From contig NZ_RBXJ01000001.1 of NCBI RefSeq assembly GCF_003635115.1, positions 496,001 through 560,000 of the forward strand: 64,000 nucleotides of DNA. The letters are read 5' to 3'. Source of the DNA: Microbacterium sp. AG1240 (lineage in GTDB: Bacteria; Actinomycetota; Actinomycetes; Actinomycetales; Microbacteriaceae). A program made the translations under genes and the position numbers. The notes under the pieces are model-generated. The model searched no databases. It saw only the letters and a program-made list of their open reading frames with translations, and was not told the DNA's origin. Shown piece after piece: positions 9,299 through 18,921 of the stretch. Within the stretch, counting starts at the first letter, position 1. Each line of letters begins with the position of its first letter.

Positions 9299-9580
9299 AT
9301 GCCACGCAGTCTCAAGAAGGGCCCCTTCGTCGACGAGCACCTGCTTCGCAAGGTCGTGTCGCAGAACGAAGCCGGTACCAAGAACGTGATCAAGACCTGG
9401 TCGCGTCGATCGATGATCATCCCCGCCATGCTCGGCCACACCGTGGCCGTGCACGACGGTCGCAAGCACATCCCCGTGTTCGTGACCGAGACCATGGTGG
9501 GTCACAAACTGGGCGAGTTCGCGCCCACCCGCACCTTCCGCGGCCATGAGAAGGACGACAAGAAGGGCCGCCGCCGCTGA
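9299..9580 (+). CDS. rpsS: 30S ribosomal protein S19
   Basis: The 93-aa S19 starts [15 protein letters not shown] and carries the family signature [13 protein letters not shown]. It binds the 16S 3' domain next to S13 in the 30S head. It has a normal position and size within the S10 operon. Confidence 0.98.
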   Translation: MPRSLKKGPFVDEHLLRKVVSQNEAGTKNVIKTWSRRSMIIPAMLGHTVAVHDGRKHIPVFVTETMVGHKLGEFAPTRTFRGHEKDDKKGRRR

Positions 9581-9605
9581 CGCGGGGGCGCTAGAGGAGA
9601 GAGAA

Positions 9606-10004
9606 ATGGTGGAGTCCATCGCACGCGTGCGACACATCCGCGTGACCCCTCAGAAGGCTCGTCGTGTCGTTGCGCTCATCAAGGGCAAGCAGGCCGCTGA
9701 GGCCCTCGCCATCCTGAAGTTCGCGCCGCAGGGCGCGAGCGAGCCGATCTACAAGCTCGTCGCCTCGGCGATGGCGAACGCTCGGGTCACGGCCGACAAG
9801 ACGAACGAGTACCTCGACGACCAGGATCTGTTCGTCGCGAACGCGTACGTCGACGAGGGCGCGACGCTGAAGCGCTTCCGTCCCCGTGCCCAGGGCCGCG
9901 CTTTCCAGATCAAGAAGCGCACGAGCCACATCACGGTCGTGCTGTCGACGCCCGAGGCGCCGACGGCCGAGGCCGGAACCCCGACCAAGAAGGCGAGCAA
10001 GTAA
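9606..10004 (+). CDS. rplV: 50S ribosomal protein L22
   Basis: The 132-aa L22 starts [20 protein letters not shown], with GAGGAGAGAGA just upstream supporting ATG 9606. Its conserved hairpin region ([12 protein letters not shown]) lines the exit tunnel and is a known macrolide-resistance site. The TAA stop overlaps the ATG of rpsC. Confidence 0.98.
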   Translation: MVESIARVRHIRVTPQKARRVVALIKGKQAAEALAILKFAPQGASEPIYKLVASAMANARVTADKTNEYLDDQDLFVANAYVDEGATLKRFRPRAQGRAFQIKKRTSHITVVLSTPEAPTAEAGTPTKKASK

Positions 10005-10774
10005 TGGGCCAGAAAGTCAACCCGTACGGCTTCCGCCTCGGTATCACCACGGACCACGTGTCCCGGTGGTTCTCCGACTCGACGAAGCCTGGCCAGCGCT
10101 ACGCCGACTACGTGGCGGAGGACATCAAGATCCGTCGTCTGCTCACCACGTCGCTCGACCGCGCCGGCGTCAGCAGCATCGAGATCGAGCGCACCCGTGA
10201 CCGCGTCCGCGTCGACATCCACACCGCCCGCCCGGGCATCGTGATCGGTCGTCGCGGCGCCGAGGCCGAGCGCATCCGCGCCGACCTCGAGAAGCTCACC
10301 GGCAAGCAGATCCAGCTGAACATCCTCGAGGTCAAGAACCCCGAGGCCGACGCCCAGCTCGTCGCGCAGGGCATCGCCGAGCAGCTCGTGGGTCGTGTGG
10401 CGTTCCGCCGCGCGATGCGCAAGGGCATGCAGGGTGCACAGCGCGCCGGCGCCAAGGGTGTCCGCATCCAGGTCTCCGGCCGCCTCGGCGGCGCCGAGAT
10501 GAGCCGCTCGGAGTTCTACCGCGAAGGCCGTGTGCCCCTGCACACGCTCCGCGCGAACATCGACTACGGCTTCTACGAGGCGAAGACCACCTTCGGCCGC
10601 ATCGGCGTGAAGGTCTGGATCTACAACGGCGACATGACCAACAAGGAGCTCGCTCGCGAGCAGGCCAACGCGCCCAAGTCCCGCGGTCGCGACGACCGTG
10701 GCGACCGCGGCGACCGCCGTCCGCCGCGGAGCCCCCGCAACGAGGCCCCCGTGGCAGAAGGAGCGTCGGCGTAA
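10004..10774 (+). CDS. rpsC: 30S ribosomal protein S3
   Basis: The 256-aa S3 has a KH domain ([20 protein letters not shown]) and the C-terminal S3 domain ending with [13 protein letters not shown]. The tail after about residue 215 is unusually rich in Arg and Asp, with a repeated D-R-G-D-R unit encoded by a near-tandem DNA repeat around 10688-10725. S3 lines the mRNA entry channel. Its start overlaps the rplV stop, and its own stop overlaps the rplP start (TAATG). Confidence 0.98.
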   Translation: MGQKVNPYGFRLGITTDHVSRWFSDSTKPGQRYADYVAEDIKIRRLLTTSLDRAGVSSIEIERTRDRVRVDIHTARPGIVIGRRGAEAERIRADLEKLTGKQIQLNILEVKNPEADAQLVAQGIAEQLVGRVAFRRAMRKGMQGAQRAGAKGVRIQVSGRLGGAEMSRSEFYREGRVPLHTLRANIDYGFYEAKTTFGRIGVKVWIYNGDMTNKELAREQANAPKSRGRDDRGDRGDRRPPRSPRNEAPVAEGASA

Positions 10775-11193
10775 TGCTCATCCCCCGTAAGGTCAAGTAC
10801 CGCAAGCAGCACCACCCCGGGCGGTCCGGTCAGGCGACCGGCGGCACCGAGGTGAGCTTCGGCGAGTACGGCATCCAGGCACTGACCCCCGCCTACGTGA
10901 CCAACCGTCAGATCGAGTCCGCTCGTATCGCCATGACGCGTCACATCAAGCGTGGTGGAAAGGTGTGGATCAATATCTACCCCGACCGTCCGCTGACCAA
11001 GAAGCCCGCTGAAACCCGCATGGGTTCCGGTAAGGGTTCGCCCGAGTGGTGGGTCGCGAACGTCAAGCCGGGCCGGGTCCTCTTCGAGGTCTCCGGTGTC
11101 GACGAGTCCCTCGCTCGCGAGGCGCTCACCCGGGCAATTCACAAGCTGCCCCTCAAGGCACGCATCATCAAGCGCGAGGAGGGCGACGCGTAA
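10774..11193 (+). CDS. rplP: 50S ribosomal protein L16
   Basis: The 139-aa L16 starts [16 protein letters not shown] and carries the signature [19 protein letters not shown]. It binds near the A site and helps organise tRNA positioning. Its TAA overlaps the ATG of rpmC, continuing the tight TAATG coupling in this stretch. Confidence 0.98.
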   Translation: MLIPRKVKYRKQHHPGRSGQATGGTEVSFGEYGIQALTPAYVTNRQIESARIAMTRHIKRGGKVWINIYPDRPLTKKPAETRMGSGKGSPEWWVANVKPGRVLFEVSGVDESLAREALTRAIHKLPLKARIIKREEGDA

Positions 11194-11504
11194 TGGCGAT
11201 CGGCACCAAGCAGCTCGCCCCGAGCGAGCTCGACACGTTCGAAGACCAGCGTCTGGTCGAAGAGCTGCGCAAGGCCAAGGAAGAGCTGTTCAACCTGCGC
11301 TTCCAGTCGGCCACCGGCCAGCTCGAGAGCCACGGCCGCATCCGCGCCGTCAAGCGCGACATCGCGCGGCTCTACACCGTCATCCGTGAGCGCGAGCTCG
11401 GCATCCGTGCCACTCCCGCTCCGGTGGAGGCGACGAAGGCGAAGAAGACCAAGGCCAAGAAGGCGGATGCCGCTGACTCGGCCGCGAAGGAAGAGGCCGA
11501 GTGA
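11193..11504 (+). CDS. rpmC: 50S ribosomal protein L29 with C-terminal extension
   Basis: The L29 core (residues 1 to about 72) has the two-helix hairpin signature ([14 protein letters not shown] and R-A-V-K-R-D-I-A-R). A Lys/Ala-rich tail of about 30 residues follows, making it 103 aa rather than the usual 60-70. Such low-complexity tails are common in Actinobacteria. ATG 11193 overlaps the rplP stop. Confidence 0.96.
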   Translation: MAIGTKQLAPSELDTFEDQRLVEELRKAKEELFNLRFQSATGQLESHGRIRAVKRDIARLYTVIRERELGIRATPAPVEATKAKKTKAKKADAADSAAKEEAE

Positions 11505-11899
11505 TGGCTGAGACCACCGAGAAGAAGAAGGCTCCCGCCCGCAAGGCGCCGACCAAGGCAGCTGCGGCCGCCGAGGCGCCCGTCGTGGACGAGGCCGTGC
11601 AGGCCAAGGGGCACGAGAGCTCCGAGCGCGACGTGCGCGACGCGGACGCCCGCGGTTACCGCAAGTCGCGCCGTGGCTACGTCACCAGCGACAAGATGGA
11701 CAAGACCATCGTCGTCGAGGTCGAGGACCGCGTGAAGCACCCGCTCTACGGCAAGGTCATCCGTCGCACCTCCAAGGTGAAGGCGCACGACGAGACGAAC
11801 TCCGCCGGCATCGGCGACCTCGTGCTGATCAACGAGACCCGTCCGCTCAGCGCCACCAAGCGGTGGCGTCTGGTCGAGGTCCTCGAGAAGGCGAAGTAA
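11504..11899 (+). CDS. rpsQ: 30S ribosomal protein S17 with N-terminal extension
   Basis: The S17 core starts near residue 50 with [16 protein letters not shown] and contains the conserved H-P-L-Y-G-K and [11 protein letters not shown] segments. It is preceded by an Ala/Lys/Glu-rich extension. The start is at 11504 (TGATG overlap with rpmC); an adjacent GTG at 11501 would add one residue. The total is 131 aa, against about 85-95 in most bacteria. Confidence 0.96.
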   Translation: MAETTEKKKAPARKAPTKAAAAAEAPVVDEAVQAKGHESSERDVRDADARGYRKSRRGYVTSDKMDKTIVVEVEDRVKHPLYGKVIRRTSKVKAHDETNSAGIGDLVLINETRPLSATKRWRLVEVLEKAK

Positions 11900-11902
11900 C
11901 CC

Positions 11903-12271
11903 ATGATTCAGAACGAATCCCGCCTCAAGGTCGCCGACAACACCGGCGCCAAGGAGCTGCTCACCATCCGCGTGCTCGGCGGCTCCAACCGTCGTTACGC
12001 GGGCATCGGTGACGTCATCGTGGCAACGGTCAAGGACGCGATCCCCGGCGGAAACGTCAAGAAGGGCGACGTCGTCAAGGCTGTGGTCGTGCGCGTCATC
12101 AAGCACACCCGCCGCCCCGACGGCTCGTACATCAAGTTCGACGAGAACGCCGCCGTGATCCTGAAGACCGACGGGGAGCCCCGCGGCACCCGCATCTTCG
12201 GGCCTGTCGGTCGTGAGCTTCGCGACAAGAAGTTCATGAAGATCGTCTCGCTGGCACCGGAGGTCATCTGA
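11903..12271 (+). CDS. rplN: 50S ribosomal protein L14
   Basis: This 122-aa L14 starts [20 protein letters not shown] and contains the [20 protein letters not shown] segment. It forms part of the intersubunit bridge next to L19. It is the first gene of the spc-type block, 3 bp after rpsQ. Confidence 0.98.
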   Translation: MIQNESRLKVADNTGAKELLTIRVLGGSNRRYAGIGDVIVATVKDAIPGGNVKKGDVVKAVVVRVIKHTRRPDGSYIKFDENAAVILKTDGEPRGTRIFGPVGRELRDKKFMKIVSLAPEVI

Positions 12272-12273
12272 TC

Positions 12274-12633
12274 ATGGCGAAGATCAAAAAGGGCGACCTG
12301 GTTCAGGTCATCTCGGGCGCCAAGCCCGAGCGCGGCGGCGACCGCGGTAAGCAGGGCAAGGTCCTCGAGATCCTTGTCGAGCAGAACCGCGTCATCGTCG
12401 AGGGCGTGAACTACGTCACCAAGCACACCCGCGTGGGTCAGACCCAGCGCGGAACCAAGACGGGTGGCATCGAGACGTTCGAAGCCCCCATCCACATCTC
12501 CAACGTCGCCCTGGTCGACCCCTCGAGCAAGAAGCCGACCCGCGTCGGCCACCGCGTCGAGGAGCAGGTCAAGGACGGCGTGAAGCGCACGGTTCGCGTT
12601 CGCTTCGCGAAGAAGTCAGGCAAGGACCTCTGA
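12274..12633 (+). CDS. rplX: 50S ribosomal protein L24
   Basis: This 119-aa L24 starts with a KOW motif ([12 protein letters not shown], then KQGKVLEI). It initiates 50S assembly. It starts 2 bp after rplN and is followed 2 bp later by rplE. Confidence 0.98.
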   Translation: MAKIKKGDLVQVISGAKPERGGDRGKQGKVLEILVEQNRVIVEGVNYVTKHTRVGQTQRGTKTGGIETFEAPIHISNVALVDPSSKKPTRVGHRVEEQVKDGVKRTVRVRFAKKSGKDL

Positions 12634-12635
12634 AT

Positions 12636-13226
12636 ATGAGCACCGATACTGCCGCGCCCGCTGGCAAAATCCAGCCGCGCCTGAAGCAGAAGTACAAGAA
12701 CGAGATCCAGAAGGCTCTGCAGGAGGAGTTCGGCTACTCGAACGTCATGCAGATCCCCGGTCTCGTGAAGGTCGTCGTGAACACCGGTGTCGGCGAGGCA
12801 GCTCGCGACAGCAAGGTGATCGATGGCGCGGTCGACGACCTCGTCAAGATCACCGGCCAGAAGCCGGTCGTCACCAAGGCCCGCAAGTCCATCGCGCAGT
12901 TCAAGCTGCGCGAGGGTCAGGCCATCGGCGCTCACGTCACCCTCCGCGGCGACCGCGCGTGGGAGTTCCTCGACCGTCTCGTGAACCTCGCGCTTCCCCG
13001 TATCCGCGACTTCCGCGGTCTGTCGTCGAAGCAGTTCGACGGCAACGGCAACTACACGTTCGGCCTCCAGGAGCAGTCCGTGTTCCACGAGATCGACCAG
13101 GACCGCATCGACCGTGTTCGCGGTTTCGACATCACCGTCGTGACCACCGCGAAGACGGACGACGAGGGCCGCTCGCTGCTGCGGCAGCTCGGTTTCCCCT
13201 TCCAGGCCGCCGAGACCCAGGCATAA
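12636..13226 (+). CDS. rplE: 50S ribosomal protein L5
   Basis: The 196-aa L5 has the family segments [19 protein letters not shown] and [19 protein letters not shown]. It binds 5S rRNA in the central protuberance. It starts [20 protein letters not shown], with a short extra N-terminus. In many bacteria rpsN follows; here only a 69-bp spacer containing a small hairpin (13249-13265) separates it from rpsH. Confidence 0.98.
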   Translation: MSTDTAAPAGKIQPRLKQKYKNEIQKALQEEFGYSNVMQIPGLVKVVVNTGVGEAARDSKVIDGAVDDLVKITGQKPVVTKARKSIAQFKLREGQAIGAHVTLRGDRAWEFLDRLVNLALPRIRDFRGLSSKQFDGNGNYTFGLQEQSVFHEIDQDRIDRVRGFDITVVTTAKTDDEGRSLLRQLGFPFQAAETQA

Positions 13227-13295
13227 GCCATCCATCATCGAAGGTCGTCTGCCGCGTAACGGCAGCCGAAACCTCATGAACGAAAGAAGCATCAC

Positions 13296-13694
13296 ATGAC
13301 GATGACAGACCCGGTCGCAGATATGCTGACCCGTCTGCGCAACGCGAACTCGGCGCACCACGACTCCGTGTCGCTGCCGAGCTCGAAGCTCAAGACCCAC
13401 ATCGCCGACATCCTCAAGCAGGAGGGGTACATCTCCGACTGGATCGTCGAAGACGCCCGCGTCGGTCAGACCCTGACACTCACGCTGAAGTACGGCCCGA
13501 ACCGCGAGCGGTCGATCGCCGGCATCAAGCGCGTGTCGAAGCCCGGTCTCCGCGTCTACGCGAAGTCCTCCGAGATCCCCACCGTCCTCGGTGGCCTCGG
13601 TGTTGCCATCCTGTCCACTTCCTCCGGTCTTCTCACCGACCGCCAGGCCGACCAGAAGGGCGTGGGCGGGGAAGTCCTCGCCTACGTGTGGTGA
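13296..13694 (+). CDS. rpsH: 30S ribosomal protein S8
   Basis: The 132-aa S8 starts [17 protein letters not shown] and ends with [11 protein letters not shown], the usual S8 terminus. It is a primary 16S rRNA binder. In Escherichia coli S8 represses the spc operon at the rplE region; that is not evident here. ATG 13302 is an alternative start two codons downstream. Confidence 0.98.
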   Translation: MTMTDPVADMLTRLRNANSAHHDSVSLPSSKLKTHIADILKQEGYISDWIVEDARVGQTLTLTLKYGPNRERSIAGIKRVSKPGLRVYAKSSEIPTVLGGLGVAILSTSSGLLTDRQADQKGVGGEVLAYVW

Positions 13695-13700
13695 TCTGAC

Positions 13701-14237
13701 ATGTCGCGAATCGGACGTCTTCCCATCGACATCCCCGCCGGCGTCACCGTTTCGGTGGCCGGCCAGGATGTGGCAGTCAAGGGCCCCAAGGGTGAGCTCA
13801 CGCTCACCGTGTCGCGCCCGCTCGAGGTCAAGGTCGAGGAGAACCAGGTTCTCGTCAGCCGTCCCGACGACGAGCGCGAGTCGCGGTCGCTCCACGGACT
13901 GACCCGCACGCTCATCAGCAACAACATCATCGGTGTCACCACGGGGTACACCAAGGGTCTCGAGGTCGTCGGCACGGGTTACCGCGTCGCCCAGAAGGGC
14001 AGCTCGGTCGAGTTCGCCCTCGGCTTCTCGCACCCGGTTCTCGTCGAGCCCCCCGCGGGAATCACCCTCACGGTCGAAGGCAACAACAAGGTCACCGTGA
14101 GCGGCATCGACAAGCAGGCCGTCGGTGAGGCCGCCGCCAACATCCGCAAGATCCGCAAGCCCGAGCCGTACAAGGGCAAGGGTGTGCGGTACGCGGGCGA
14201 GGTCGTGCGCCGCAAGGCCGGAAAGAGTGGTAAGTAG
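13701..14237 (+). CDS. rplF: 50S ribosomal protein L6
   Basis: The 178-aa L6 has two tandem L6 domains and the C-terminal signature [13 protein letters not shown]. It binds 23S helix 97 near the GTPase centre. It is located 6 bp after rpsH and 2 bp before rplR. Confidence 0.98.
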   Translation: MSRIGRLPIDIPAGVTVSVAGQDVAVKGPKGELTLTVSRPLEVKVEENQVLVSRPDDERESRSLHGLTRTLISNNIIGVTTGYTKGLEVVGTGYRVAQKGSSVEFALGFSHPVLVEPPAGITLTVEGNNKVTVSGIDKQAVGEAAANIRKIRKPEPYKGKGVRYAGEVVRRKAGKSGK

Positions 14238-14239
14238 CC

Positions 14240-14599
14240 ATGGCTCTCAAGACAAAGAGCGAAGCCCGCGCGCGTCGTCACGCCCGCCTTCGCAAGAAGA
14301 TCGTCGGCAGCGAGGCTCGTCCTCGTCTCGTCGTCACCCGCTCGGCGCGTCACGTCTTCGTGCAGCTCGTCGATGACAGCAAGGGCCGCACGCTGGCCTC
14401 CGCCTCGACGCTCGAGACCGATCTGCGCGGCCTCGCCGGCGACAAGACCGCCAAGGCGCGCAAGGTCGGCGAGCTCGTCGCCGAGCGTGCCATCGCCGCC
14501 GGAGTGACCGACGCCGTGTTCGACCGTGGCGGCAACCGCTACGCCGGACGCGTTGCAGCGATCGCCGATGGCGCCCGCGAGAAGGGGCTGAACCTGTGA
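14240..14599 (+). CDS. rplR: 50S ribosomal protein L18
   Basis: This 119-aa L18 has the segment [18 protein letters not shown] and the C-terminal [20 protein letters not shown]. It binds 5S rRNA together with L5. Its stop overlaps the GTG of rpsE. Confidence 0.98.
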   Translation: MALKTKSEARARRHARLRKKIVGSEARPRLVVTRSARHVFVQLVDDSKGRTLASASTLETDLRGLAGDKTAKARKVGELVAERAIAAGVTDAVFDRGGNRYAGRVAAIADGAREKGLNL

Positions 14600-15291
14600 G
14601 CGACAACAAGGAGACCCAAGTGGCAGTGGATGCCGAGCAGACCGCGCCCGCCGAGGCGCCGGCTGCTGCAGCTCAGGCGCCCGAGCGCGAGCGCGAGCCG
14701 CGTCGCGGTGGCCGTGAGCGCAACGCCAACCAGCGTGACCGTGGTTCGCGCGACGACAAGAGCCAGTTCCTCGAGCGCGTCGTGACTATCAACCGTGTCG
14801 CCAAGGTCACCAAGGGTGGAAAGCGCTTCAGCTTCACCGCCCTGGTGGTCGTCGGTGACGGCAACGGTGTCGTGGGCGTCGGATACGGCAAGGCCCGCGA
14901 GGTCCCCCTGGCGATCTCGAAGGGTGTCGAAGAGGCCAAGCGCAACTTCTTCCGCGTTCCCCGCGTCGCATCGACCATCCCGCACCCGGTGCAGGGCGAG
15001 GCCGCTGCCGGCGTCGTGCTGCTGCGTCCGGCCGCTGCCGGTACCGGTGTTATCGCCGGTGGTCCGGTGCGCGCCGTCCTCGAGTGCGCGGGCATCCACG
15101 ATGTCCTGTCGAAGTCGCTCGGCTCGTCGAACACGATCAACATCGTGCACGCGACGGTCGCCGCGCTGAAGCAGCTCGAAGAGCCCCGCGCCGTGGCCGC
15201 CCGCCGCGGCCTGGAGTTCGACCAGGTGGCACCCGCCCGGCTCGTCCGTGCCGAGGCCGACGCCATCGCCGCCCAGAAGGTAGGTGCCTGA
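14596..15291 (+). CDS. rpsE: 30S ribosomal protein S5
   Basis: The S5 core begins around residue 54 ([18 protein letters not shown]) and contains [13 protein letters not shown]. It is preceded by an Ala/Glu/Arg-rich extension of about 50 residues, giving 231 aa. S5 affects decoding fidelity. GTG 14596 overlaps the rplR stop; an internal start cannot be excluded because the extension is low complexity. Confidence 0.97.
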   Translation: MSDNKETQVAVDAEQTAPAEAPAAAAQAPEREREPRRGGRERNANQRDRGSRDDKSQFLERVVTINRVAKVTKGGKRFSFTALVVVGDGNGVVGVGYGKAREVPLAISKGVEEAKRNFFRVPRVASTIPHPVQGEAAAGVVLLRPAAAGTGVIAGGPVRAVLECAGIHDVLSKSLGSSNTINIVHATVAALKQLEEPRAVAARRGLEFDQVAPARLVRAEADAIAAQKVGA

Positions 15292-15476
15292 TGGCCGCCC
15301 GTCTGAAGGTCACGCAGATCAAGTCCAAGGTGAGCGAGAAGCAGAACCAGCGCGACACGCTGCGCAGCCTCGGTCTGAAGCGGATCAACGACTCGGTCGT
15401 TCGTCCCGACGACGCGCAGACGCGCGGCTACGTCAAGACCGTCGCCCACCTCGTCAAGGTTGAGGAGATCGACTAA
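15291..15476 (+). CDS. rpmD: 50S ribosomal protein L30
   Basis: The 61-aa L30 reads [18 protein letters not shown], then [12 protein letters not shown]. It is a small single-domain protein at the usual place between rpsE and rplO. It overlaps both neighbours by one base (TGATG and TAATG). Confidence 0.97.
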   Translation: MAARLKVTQIKSKVSEKQNQRDTLRSLGLKRINDSVVRPDDAQTRGYVKTVAHLVKVEEID

Positions 15477-16024
15477 TGGCTGAGAACGAAACCGAAGCCG
15501 CCGAGCCCAAGAAGGCTCCGGCGCGCAAGCCCGCCGCCAAGAAGCCGGCCGCTGCGGCCAAGACGAAGGAAGCTCCTGCCACCCGCCCGGGTGTGCTGAA
15601 GGTGCACCACCTCCGTCCGGTCCCCGGCGCTCACAAGGCCAAGACCCGCGTGGGTCGCGGTGAGGGCTCGAAGGGTAAGACCGCCGGTCGCGGTACCAAG
15701 GGAACGAAGGCTCGTTACCAGGTTCGCGTCGGCTTCGAGGGCGGGCAGATGCCCCTCCACATGCGTACGCCGAAGCTGCGCGGGTTCAAGAACCCGTTCC
15801 GCGTCGAGTACCAGGTGGTCAACCTCGACAAGCTGGCCGAGCTGTACCCCGAGGGCGGAGAGGTCACCATCGCGGGCCTCGTCGCCAAGGGCGCGGTTCG
15901 CAAGAACGAGAAGGTCAAGGTGCTCGGCACCGGCGACATCTCGGTGAAGCTCACCGTGTCGGTCGACAAGGTCTCGGGTTCCGCCGAGCAGAAGATCGTC
16001 GCCGCGGGCGGCACCGTTCAGTAA
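15476..16024 (+). CDS. rplO: 50S ribosomal protein L15 with N-terminal extension
   Basis: The L15 core begins near residue 38 ([20 protein letters not shown]) and contains [10 protein letters not shown] and the C-terminal segment [10 protein letters not shown]. The first 37 residues are Ala/Lys/Pro-rich and absent from most L15 proteins. The total is 182 aa. It is the last ribosomal gene before a hairpin and secY. Confidence 0.97.
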   Translation: MAENETEAAEPKKAPARKPAAKKPAAAAKTKEAPATRPGVLKVHHLRPVPGAHKAKTRVGRGEGSKGKTAGRGTKGTKARYQVRVGFEGGQMPLHMRTPKLRGFKNPFRVEYQVVNLDKLAELYPEGGEVTIAGLVAKGAVRKNEKVKVLGTGDISVKLTVSVDKVSGSAEQKIVAAGGTVQ

Positions 16025-16033
16025 CACCCATGA

Positions 16034-16062
16034 CAGGGGTCGGAGGCTTCCTCCGGCCCCTG
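16034..16062 (+). terminator. Hairpin between rplO and secY
   Basis: A 13-bp stem (16034-16046 with 16050-16062, one G-T mismatch; CAGGGGTCGGAGG) with a tight loop begins 9 bp after the rplO stop. No T-run follows. It probably attenuates transcription before secY, which has its own putative -10. Confidence 0.55.
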
Positions 16063-16111
16063 TTGCCGTTCCAGTCGGGAGGCGCGGACCACCCCGCGCG
16101 CCCGGCTGGGC

Positions 16112-16117
16112 TACGCT
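16112..16117 (+). promoter_or_regulatory. Putative -10 element for secY
   Basis: TACGCT lies about 50 bp before the secY start, after the hairpin that ends the ribosomal block. No convincing -35 is seen. Its shape matches the TANNNT -10 elements elsewhere in the window. Confidence 0.4.
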
Positions 16118-16167
16118 GGCTTCTTGTGCGCTCTCTGTGCGCGCGGAACCATTCCGGAGGAGTCCCC

Positions 16168-17490
16168 TTGTTCAGCGCCATCGCGCGGGTGTTCCGCACA
16201 CCCGACCTGCGGAGGAAGATCGGCTTCACTCTCGCGATCATCGCCATCTACCGTCTGGGCGCGCACGTTCCGACGCCGTTCGTGAACTTCCCGAACGTGC
16301 AGTCGTGCCTCGACCAGTCGGGAAGCACTGAGGGCCTCCTCTCGCTCGTCAACCTGTTCTCCGGCGGTGCACTGCTGCAGCTGTCGATCTTCGCGCTCGG
16401 CGTGATGCCCTACATCACCGCCACGATCATCGTGCAGCTGCTGCGCGTGGTCATCCCGCACTTCGAGACCCTCTACAAGGAGGGGCAGGCGGGCCAGAGC
16501 AAGCTGACGCAGTACACGCGTTACCTCACGATCGCCCTCGCGCTCCTCCAGTCGACGACTCTGGTCACGGTCGCACGGTCGGGCCAGCTCTTCGGCGCCA
16601 CCAGCATCCCCGAGTGCCAGCAGCTCCTCACCAACGACGTGTGGTGGGCGCAGCTGCTCATGATCATCACGCTGACCGCCGGCACCGGCCTCATCATGTG
16701 GTTCGCCGAGCTCGTCACCGAGCGCGGTGTCGGCAACGGAATGTCGATCCTCATCTTCACCTCGATCGCCGCGACGTTCCCGTCGGCGATGGGGTCGATC
16801 TGGGCCGCCCGCGGCTTCGAGGTCTTCCTCATGGTTCTGGCCGTCGGCGTCGTGGTCGTCGCGCTGGTGGTGTTCGTCGAACAGTCGCAGCGACGCATCC
16901 CGGTGCAGTACGCCAAGCGCATGGTCGGCCGACGCACCTACGGCGGATCGAACACGTACATCCCGATCAAGGTGAACATGGCCGGCGTCGTGCCCGTCAT
17001 CTTCGCCTCGTCGCTGCTGTACATCCCGGCGCTCATCGCGCAGTTCAACCAGCCGCAGCCGGGCCAGGAGGTTCCGGGCTGGGTCGCGTGGATCCAGCAG
17101 TACTTCACCTCCGGCGACCAGCCGGTCTACATGGCGACGTACTTCCTTCTCATCATCGGCTTCACCTACTTCTACGTCGCGATCACGTTCAACCCGGTCG
17201 ACGTCGCGGACAACATGAAGAAGTACGGCGGGTTCATCCCCGGCATCCGTGCCGGGCGCCCGACGGCCGAGTACCTCGATTACGTGCTTACCCGCATCAC
17301 GCTGCCGGGCTCGATCTACCTCGGTCTGATCGCGCTCCTGCCGCTCATCGCCCTCGCGACGGTCGGTGCCAACCAGAACTTCCCGTTCGGCGGCGCCTCG
17401 ATCCTCATCATCGTCGGTGTCGGCCTCGAGACCGTGAAGCAGATCGACGCACAGCTGCAGCAGCGTCACTACGAAGGCCTCCTCCGCTGA
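16168..17490 (+). CDS. secY: Preprotein translocase subunit SecY
   Basis: This is the 440-aa channel subunit of the SecYEG translocon. Ten hydrophobic segments are visible, with the signature AIYRLGAHVPTPFVNFP near the N-terminus and the conserved cytoplasmic loops (QSQRRIPVQYAKRMVGRR; GGFIPGIRAGRPT). The TTG start at 16168 is chosen because GGAGGAG precedes it by about 5 bp and it gives the normal MFSAIARVFRTPDLRRK N-terminus. The longer open frame extends into the intergenic hairpin. The stop overlaps the adk start (TGATG). Confidence 0.97.
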   Translation: MFSAIARVFRTPDLRRKIGFTLAIIAIYRLGAHVPTPFVNFPNVQSCLDQSGSTEGLLSLVNLFSGGALLQLSIFALGVMPYITATIIVQLLRVVIPHFETLYKEGQAGQSKLTQYTRYLTIALALLQSTTLVTVARSGQLFGATSIPECQQLLTNDVWWAQLLMIITLTAGTGLIMWFAELVTERGVGNGMSILIFTSIAATFPSAMGSIWAARGFEVFLMVLAVGVVVVALVVFVEQSQRRIPVQYAKRMVGRRTYGGSNTYIPIKVNMAGVVPVIFASSLLYIPALIAQFNQPQPGQEVPGWVAWIQQYFTSGDQPVYMATYFLLIIGFTYFYVAITFNPVDVADNMKKYGGFIPGIRAGRPTAEYLDYVLTRITLPGSIYLGLIALLPLIALATVGANQNFPFGGASILIIVGVGLETVKQIDAQLQQRHYEGLLR

Positions 17491-18077
17491 TGGCGCGCCT
17501 TCTCATCGTCGGCCCCCAGGGTTCCGGCAAGGGCACGCAGGGCGTGCGCATCGCGGAGTCGTTCGGCATCCCCGTGGTCTCCACGGGCGACGTCTTCCGC
17601 GCGAACGTCGCCGAAGGAACCGATCTGGGCCTGCAGGTCAAAGAGATCATCGACGCCGGTCGCCTCGTTCCCGACGAGCTCACCAGCGCGGTCGTCCGCG
17701 ACCGTCTCTCCCAGGCGGATGCTGCGGGCGGCTTCCTTCTCGACGGATACCCGCGCAACCTCGGCCAGGTGCTGCACCTCGACGAGTTCCTCGAGGGGCG
17801 CGACGAGTCGCTCGATGCGGTGATCGCTCTCGTGGTTCCCCGCGACGAGTCGATCGACCGACTGCGCAAGCGCGCGGAGGAGCAGGGGCGTGCCGACGAC
17901 ACAGAAGAGGTCATCGCGCACCGCCTGTCGATCTACGAGTCCGAGACGGCGCCGATCCTCGGTGTCTACGGAACCCGTGGCGTGGTCGACGAGATCGACG
18001 GCGTCGGGTCGTTCGACGAGGTGACGGCACGCATCTTCGCGGCGCTGGACGCCCGCGGGCTGTCCCGCTCCGTCTGA
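17490..18077 (+). CDS. adk: Adenylate kinase
   Basis: This 195-aa enzyme interconverts 2 ADP with ATP and AMP. The P-loop GPQGSGKGT is at residues 8-16, the AMP-binding segment is V-S-T-G-D-V-F-R, and LLDGYPRN is conserved. The lid is short (around GRADDTEEVI) with no zinc-binding Cys cluster, as in other actinobacterial short-form enzymes. ATG 17490 overlaps the secY stop, so it is translationally coupled. Confidence 0.97.
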   Translation: MARLLIVGPQGSGKGTQGVRIAESFGIPVVSTGDVFRANVAEGTDLGLQVKEIIDAGRLVPDELTSAVVRDRLSQADAAGGFLLDGYPRNLGQVLHLDEFLEGRDESLDAVIALVVPRDESIDRLRKRAEEQGRADDTEEVIAHRLSIYESETAPILGVYGTRGVVDEIDGVGSFDEVTARIFAALDARGLSRSV

Positions 18078-18078
18078 C

Positions 18079-18918
18079 GTGCGCTTCCGCACCTCGATCT
18101 ACAAGTCGCCCGCCCAGCTGCGGGCGATGGTCGAACCCGGACTGATCACCGCCGCCGCGCTCGACGCGGTGCGGGCGAAGATCGCACCGGGTGTGCGGAC
18201 GATCGAGCTGGACACCGCAGCATCCGCCGTCCTTCGGGCCCGTGGTGCACAGTCGAACTTTCAGATGGTGCGCGGGTACCGCCACACGATCTGCGTGTCG
18301 GTGAACGAGCAGGTCGTGCACGGCATCCCGGGGGAGCGCGTGCTCGAGCCGGGTGACATCGTCTCGGTCGACGCCGGTGCCCAGTTCGAGGGCTGGAACG
18401 GCGACTCCGCGTTCACGATGATCGTGCCCGGCGATGCTCCCGCCGCGGTCGTCGAGGAGCGCCGGCGTCTGTCGGAGGTGACCGAGGGGTCGCTGTGGGC
18501 CGGGATCGCCGCGCTGGCGTCCGCGTCGCGACTGGGCGAGGTCGGCACGGCGATCGAGGCCTACGTCGAGGCGAACGCCCCCGAGGGCGGCTACGGCATC
18601 CTGCGCGACTACGTCGGTCATGGCATCGGACGCAAGATGCACGAGGCGCCCAGCGTCTTCAACTACCGCATCAGCGATCCCGGTCCCGAGGTGCGACCGG
18701 GGCTCGCCGTGGCGATCGAACCGATGGTGGTCGCGGGCGATCAGGAGACCTTCGTCGAAGACGACGACTGGACCGTCACGAGCGTCGACGGGTCGCCCGG
18801 CTCACACTGGGAACATAGCGTCGCGGTGCACGATGGAGGCATCTGGGTTCTGACGTCGCCCGACGGAGGAGCCGCGAAGTTGGCGCCCTTCGGCGTCGTT
18901 CCACGAGTGATCGGATAG
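18079..18918 (+). CDS. map: Type I methionine aminopeptidase
   Basis: This 279-aa metalloprotease removes initiator methionine. The five metal ligands are visible: Asp in VDAGAQ, Asp in NGDSAF, His in GHGIGRKMHEAP, Glu in AIEPMV and Glu in HWEHSVAV. No N-terminal zinc-finger extension is present. GTG 18079 follows the adk stop by 1 bp. The order secY-adk-map is standard. Confidence 0.97.
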   Translation: MRFRTSIYKSPAQLRAMVEPGLITAAALDAVRAKIAPGVRTIELDTAASAVLRARGAQSNFQMVRGYRHTICVSVNEQVVHGIPGERVLEPGDIVSVDAGAQFEGWNGDSAFTMIVPGDAPAAVVEERRRLSEVTEGSLWAGIAALASASRLGEVGTAIEAYVEANAPEGGYGILRDYVGHGIGRKMHEAPSVFNYRISDPGPEVRPGLAVAIEPMVVAGDQETFVEDDDWTVTSVDGSPGSHWEHSVAVHDGGIWVLTSPDGGAAKLAPFGVVPRVIG

Positions 18919-18921
18919 AGC

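Noticed and set aside
10688..10725. Near-tandem GACCG(T/C)GGC repeat as a non-coding repeat element
   Set aside because: It lies in frame inside rpsC and encodes the Arg/Asp-rich tail.
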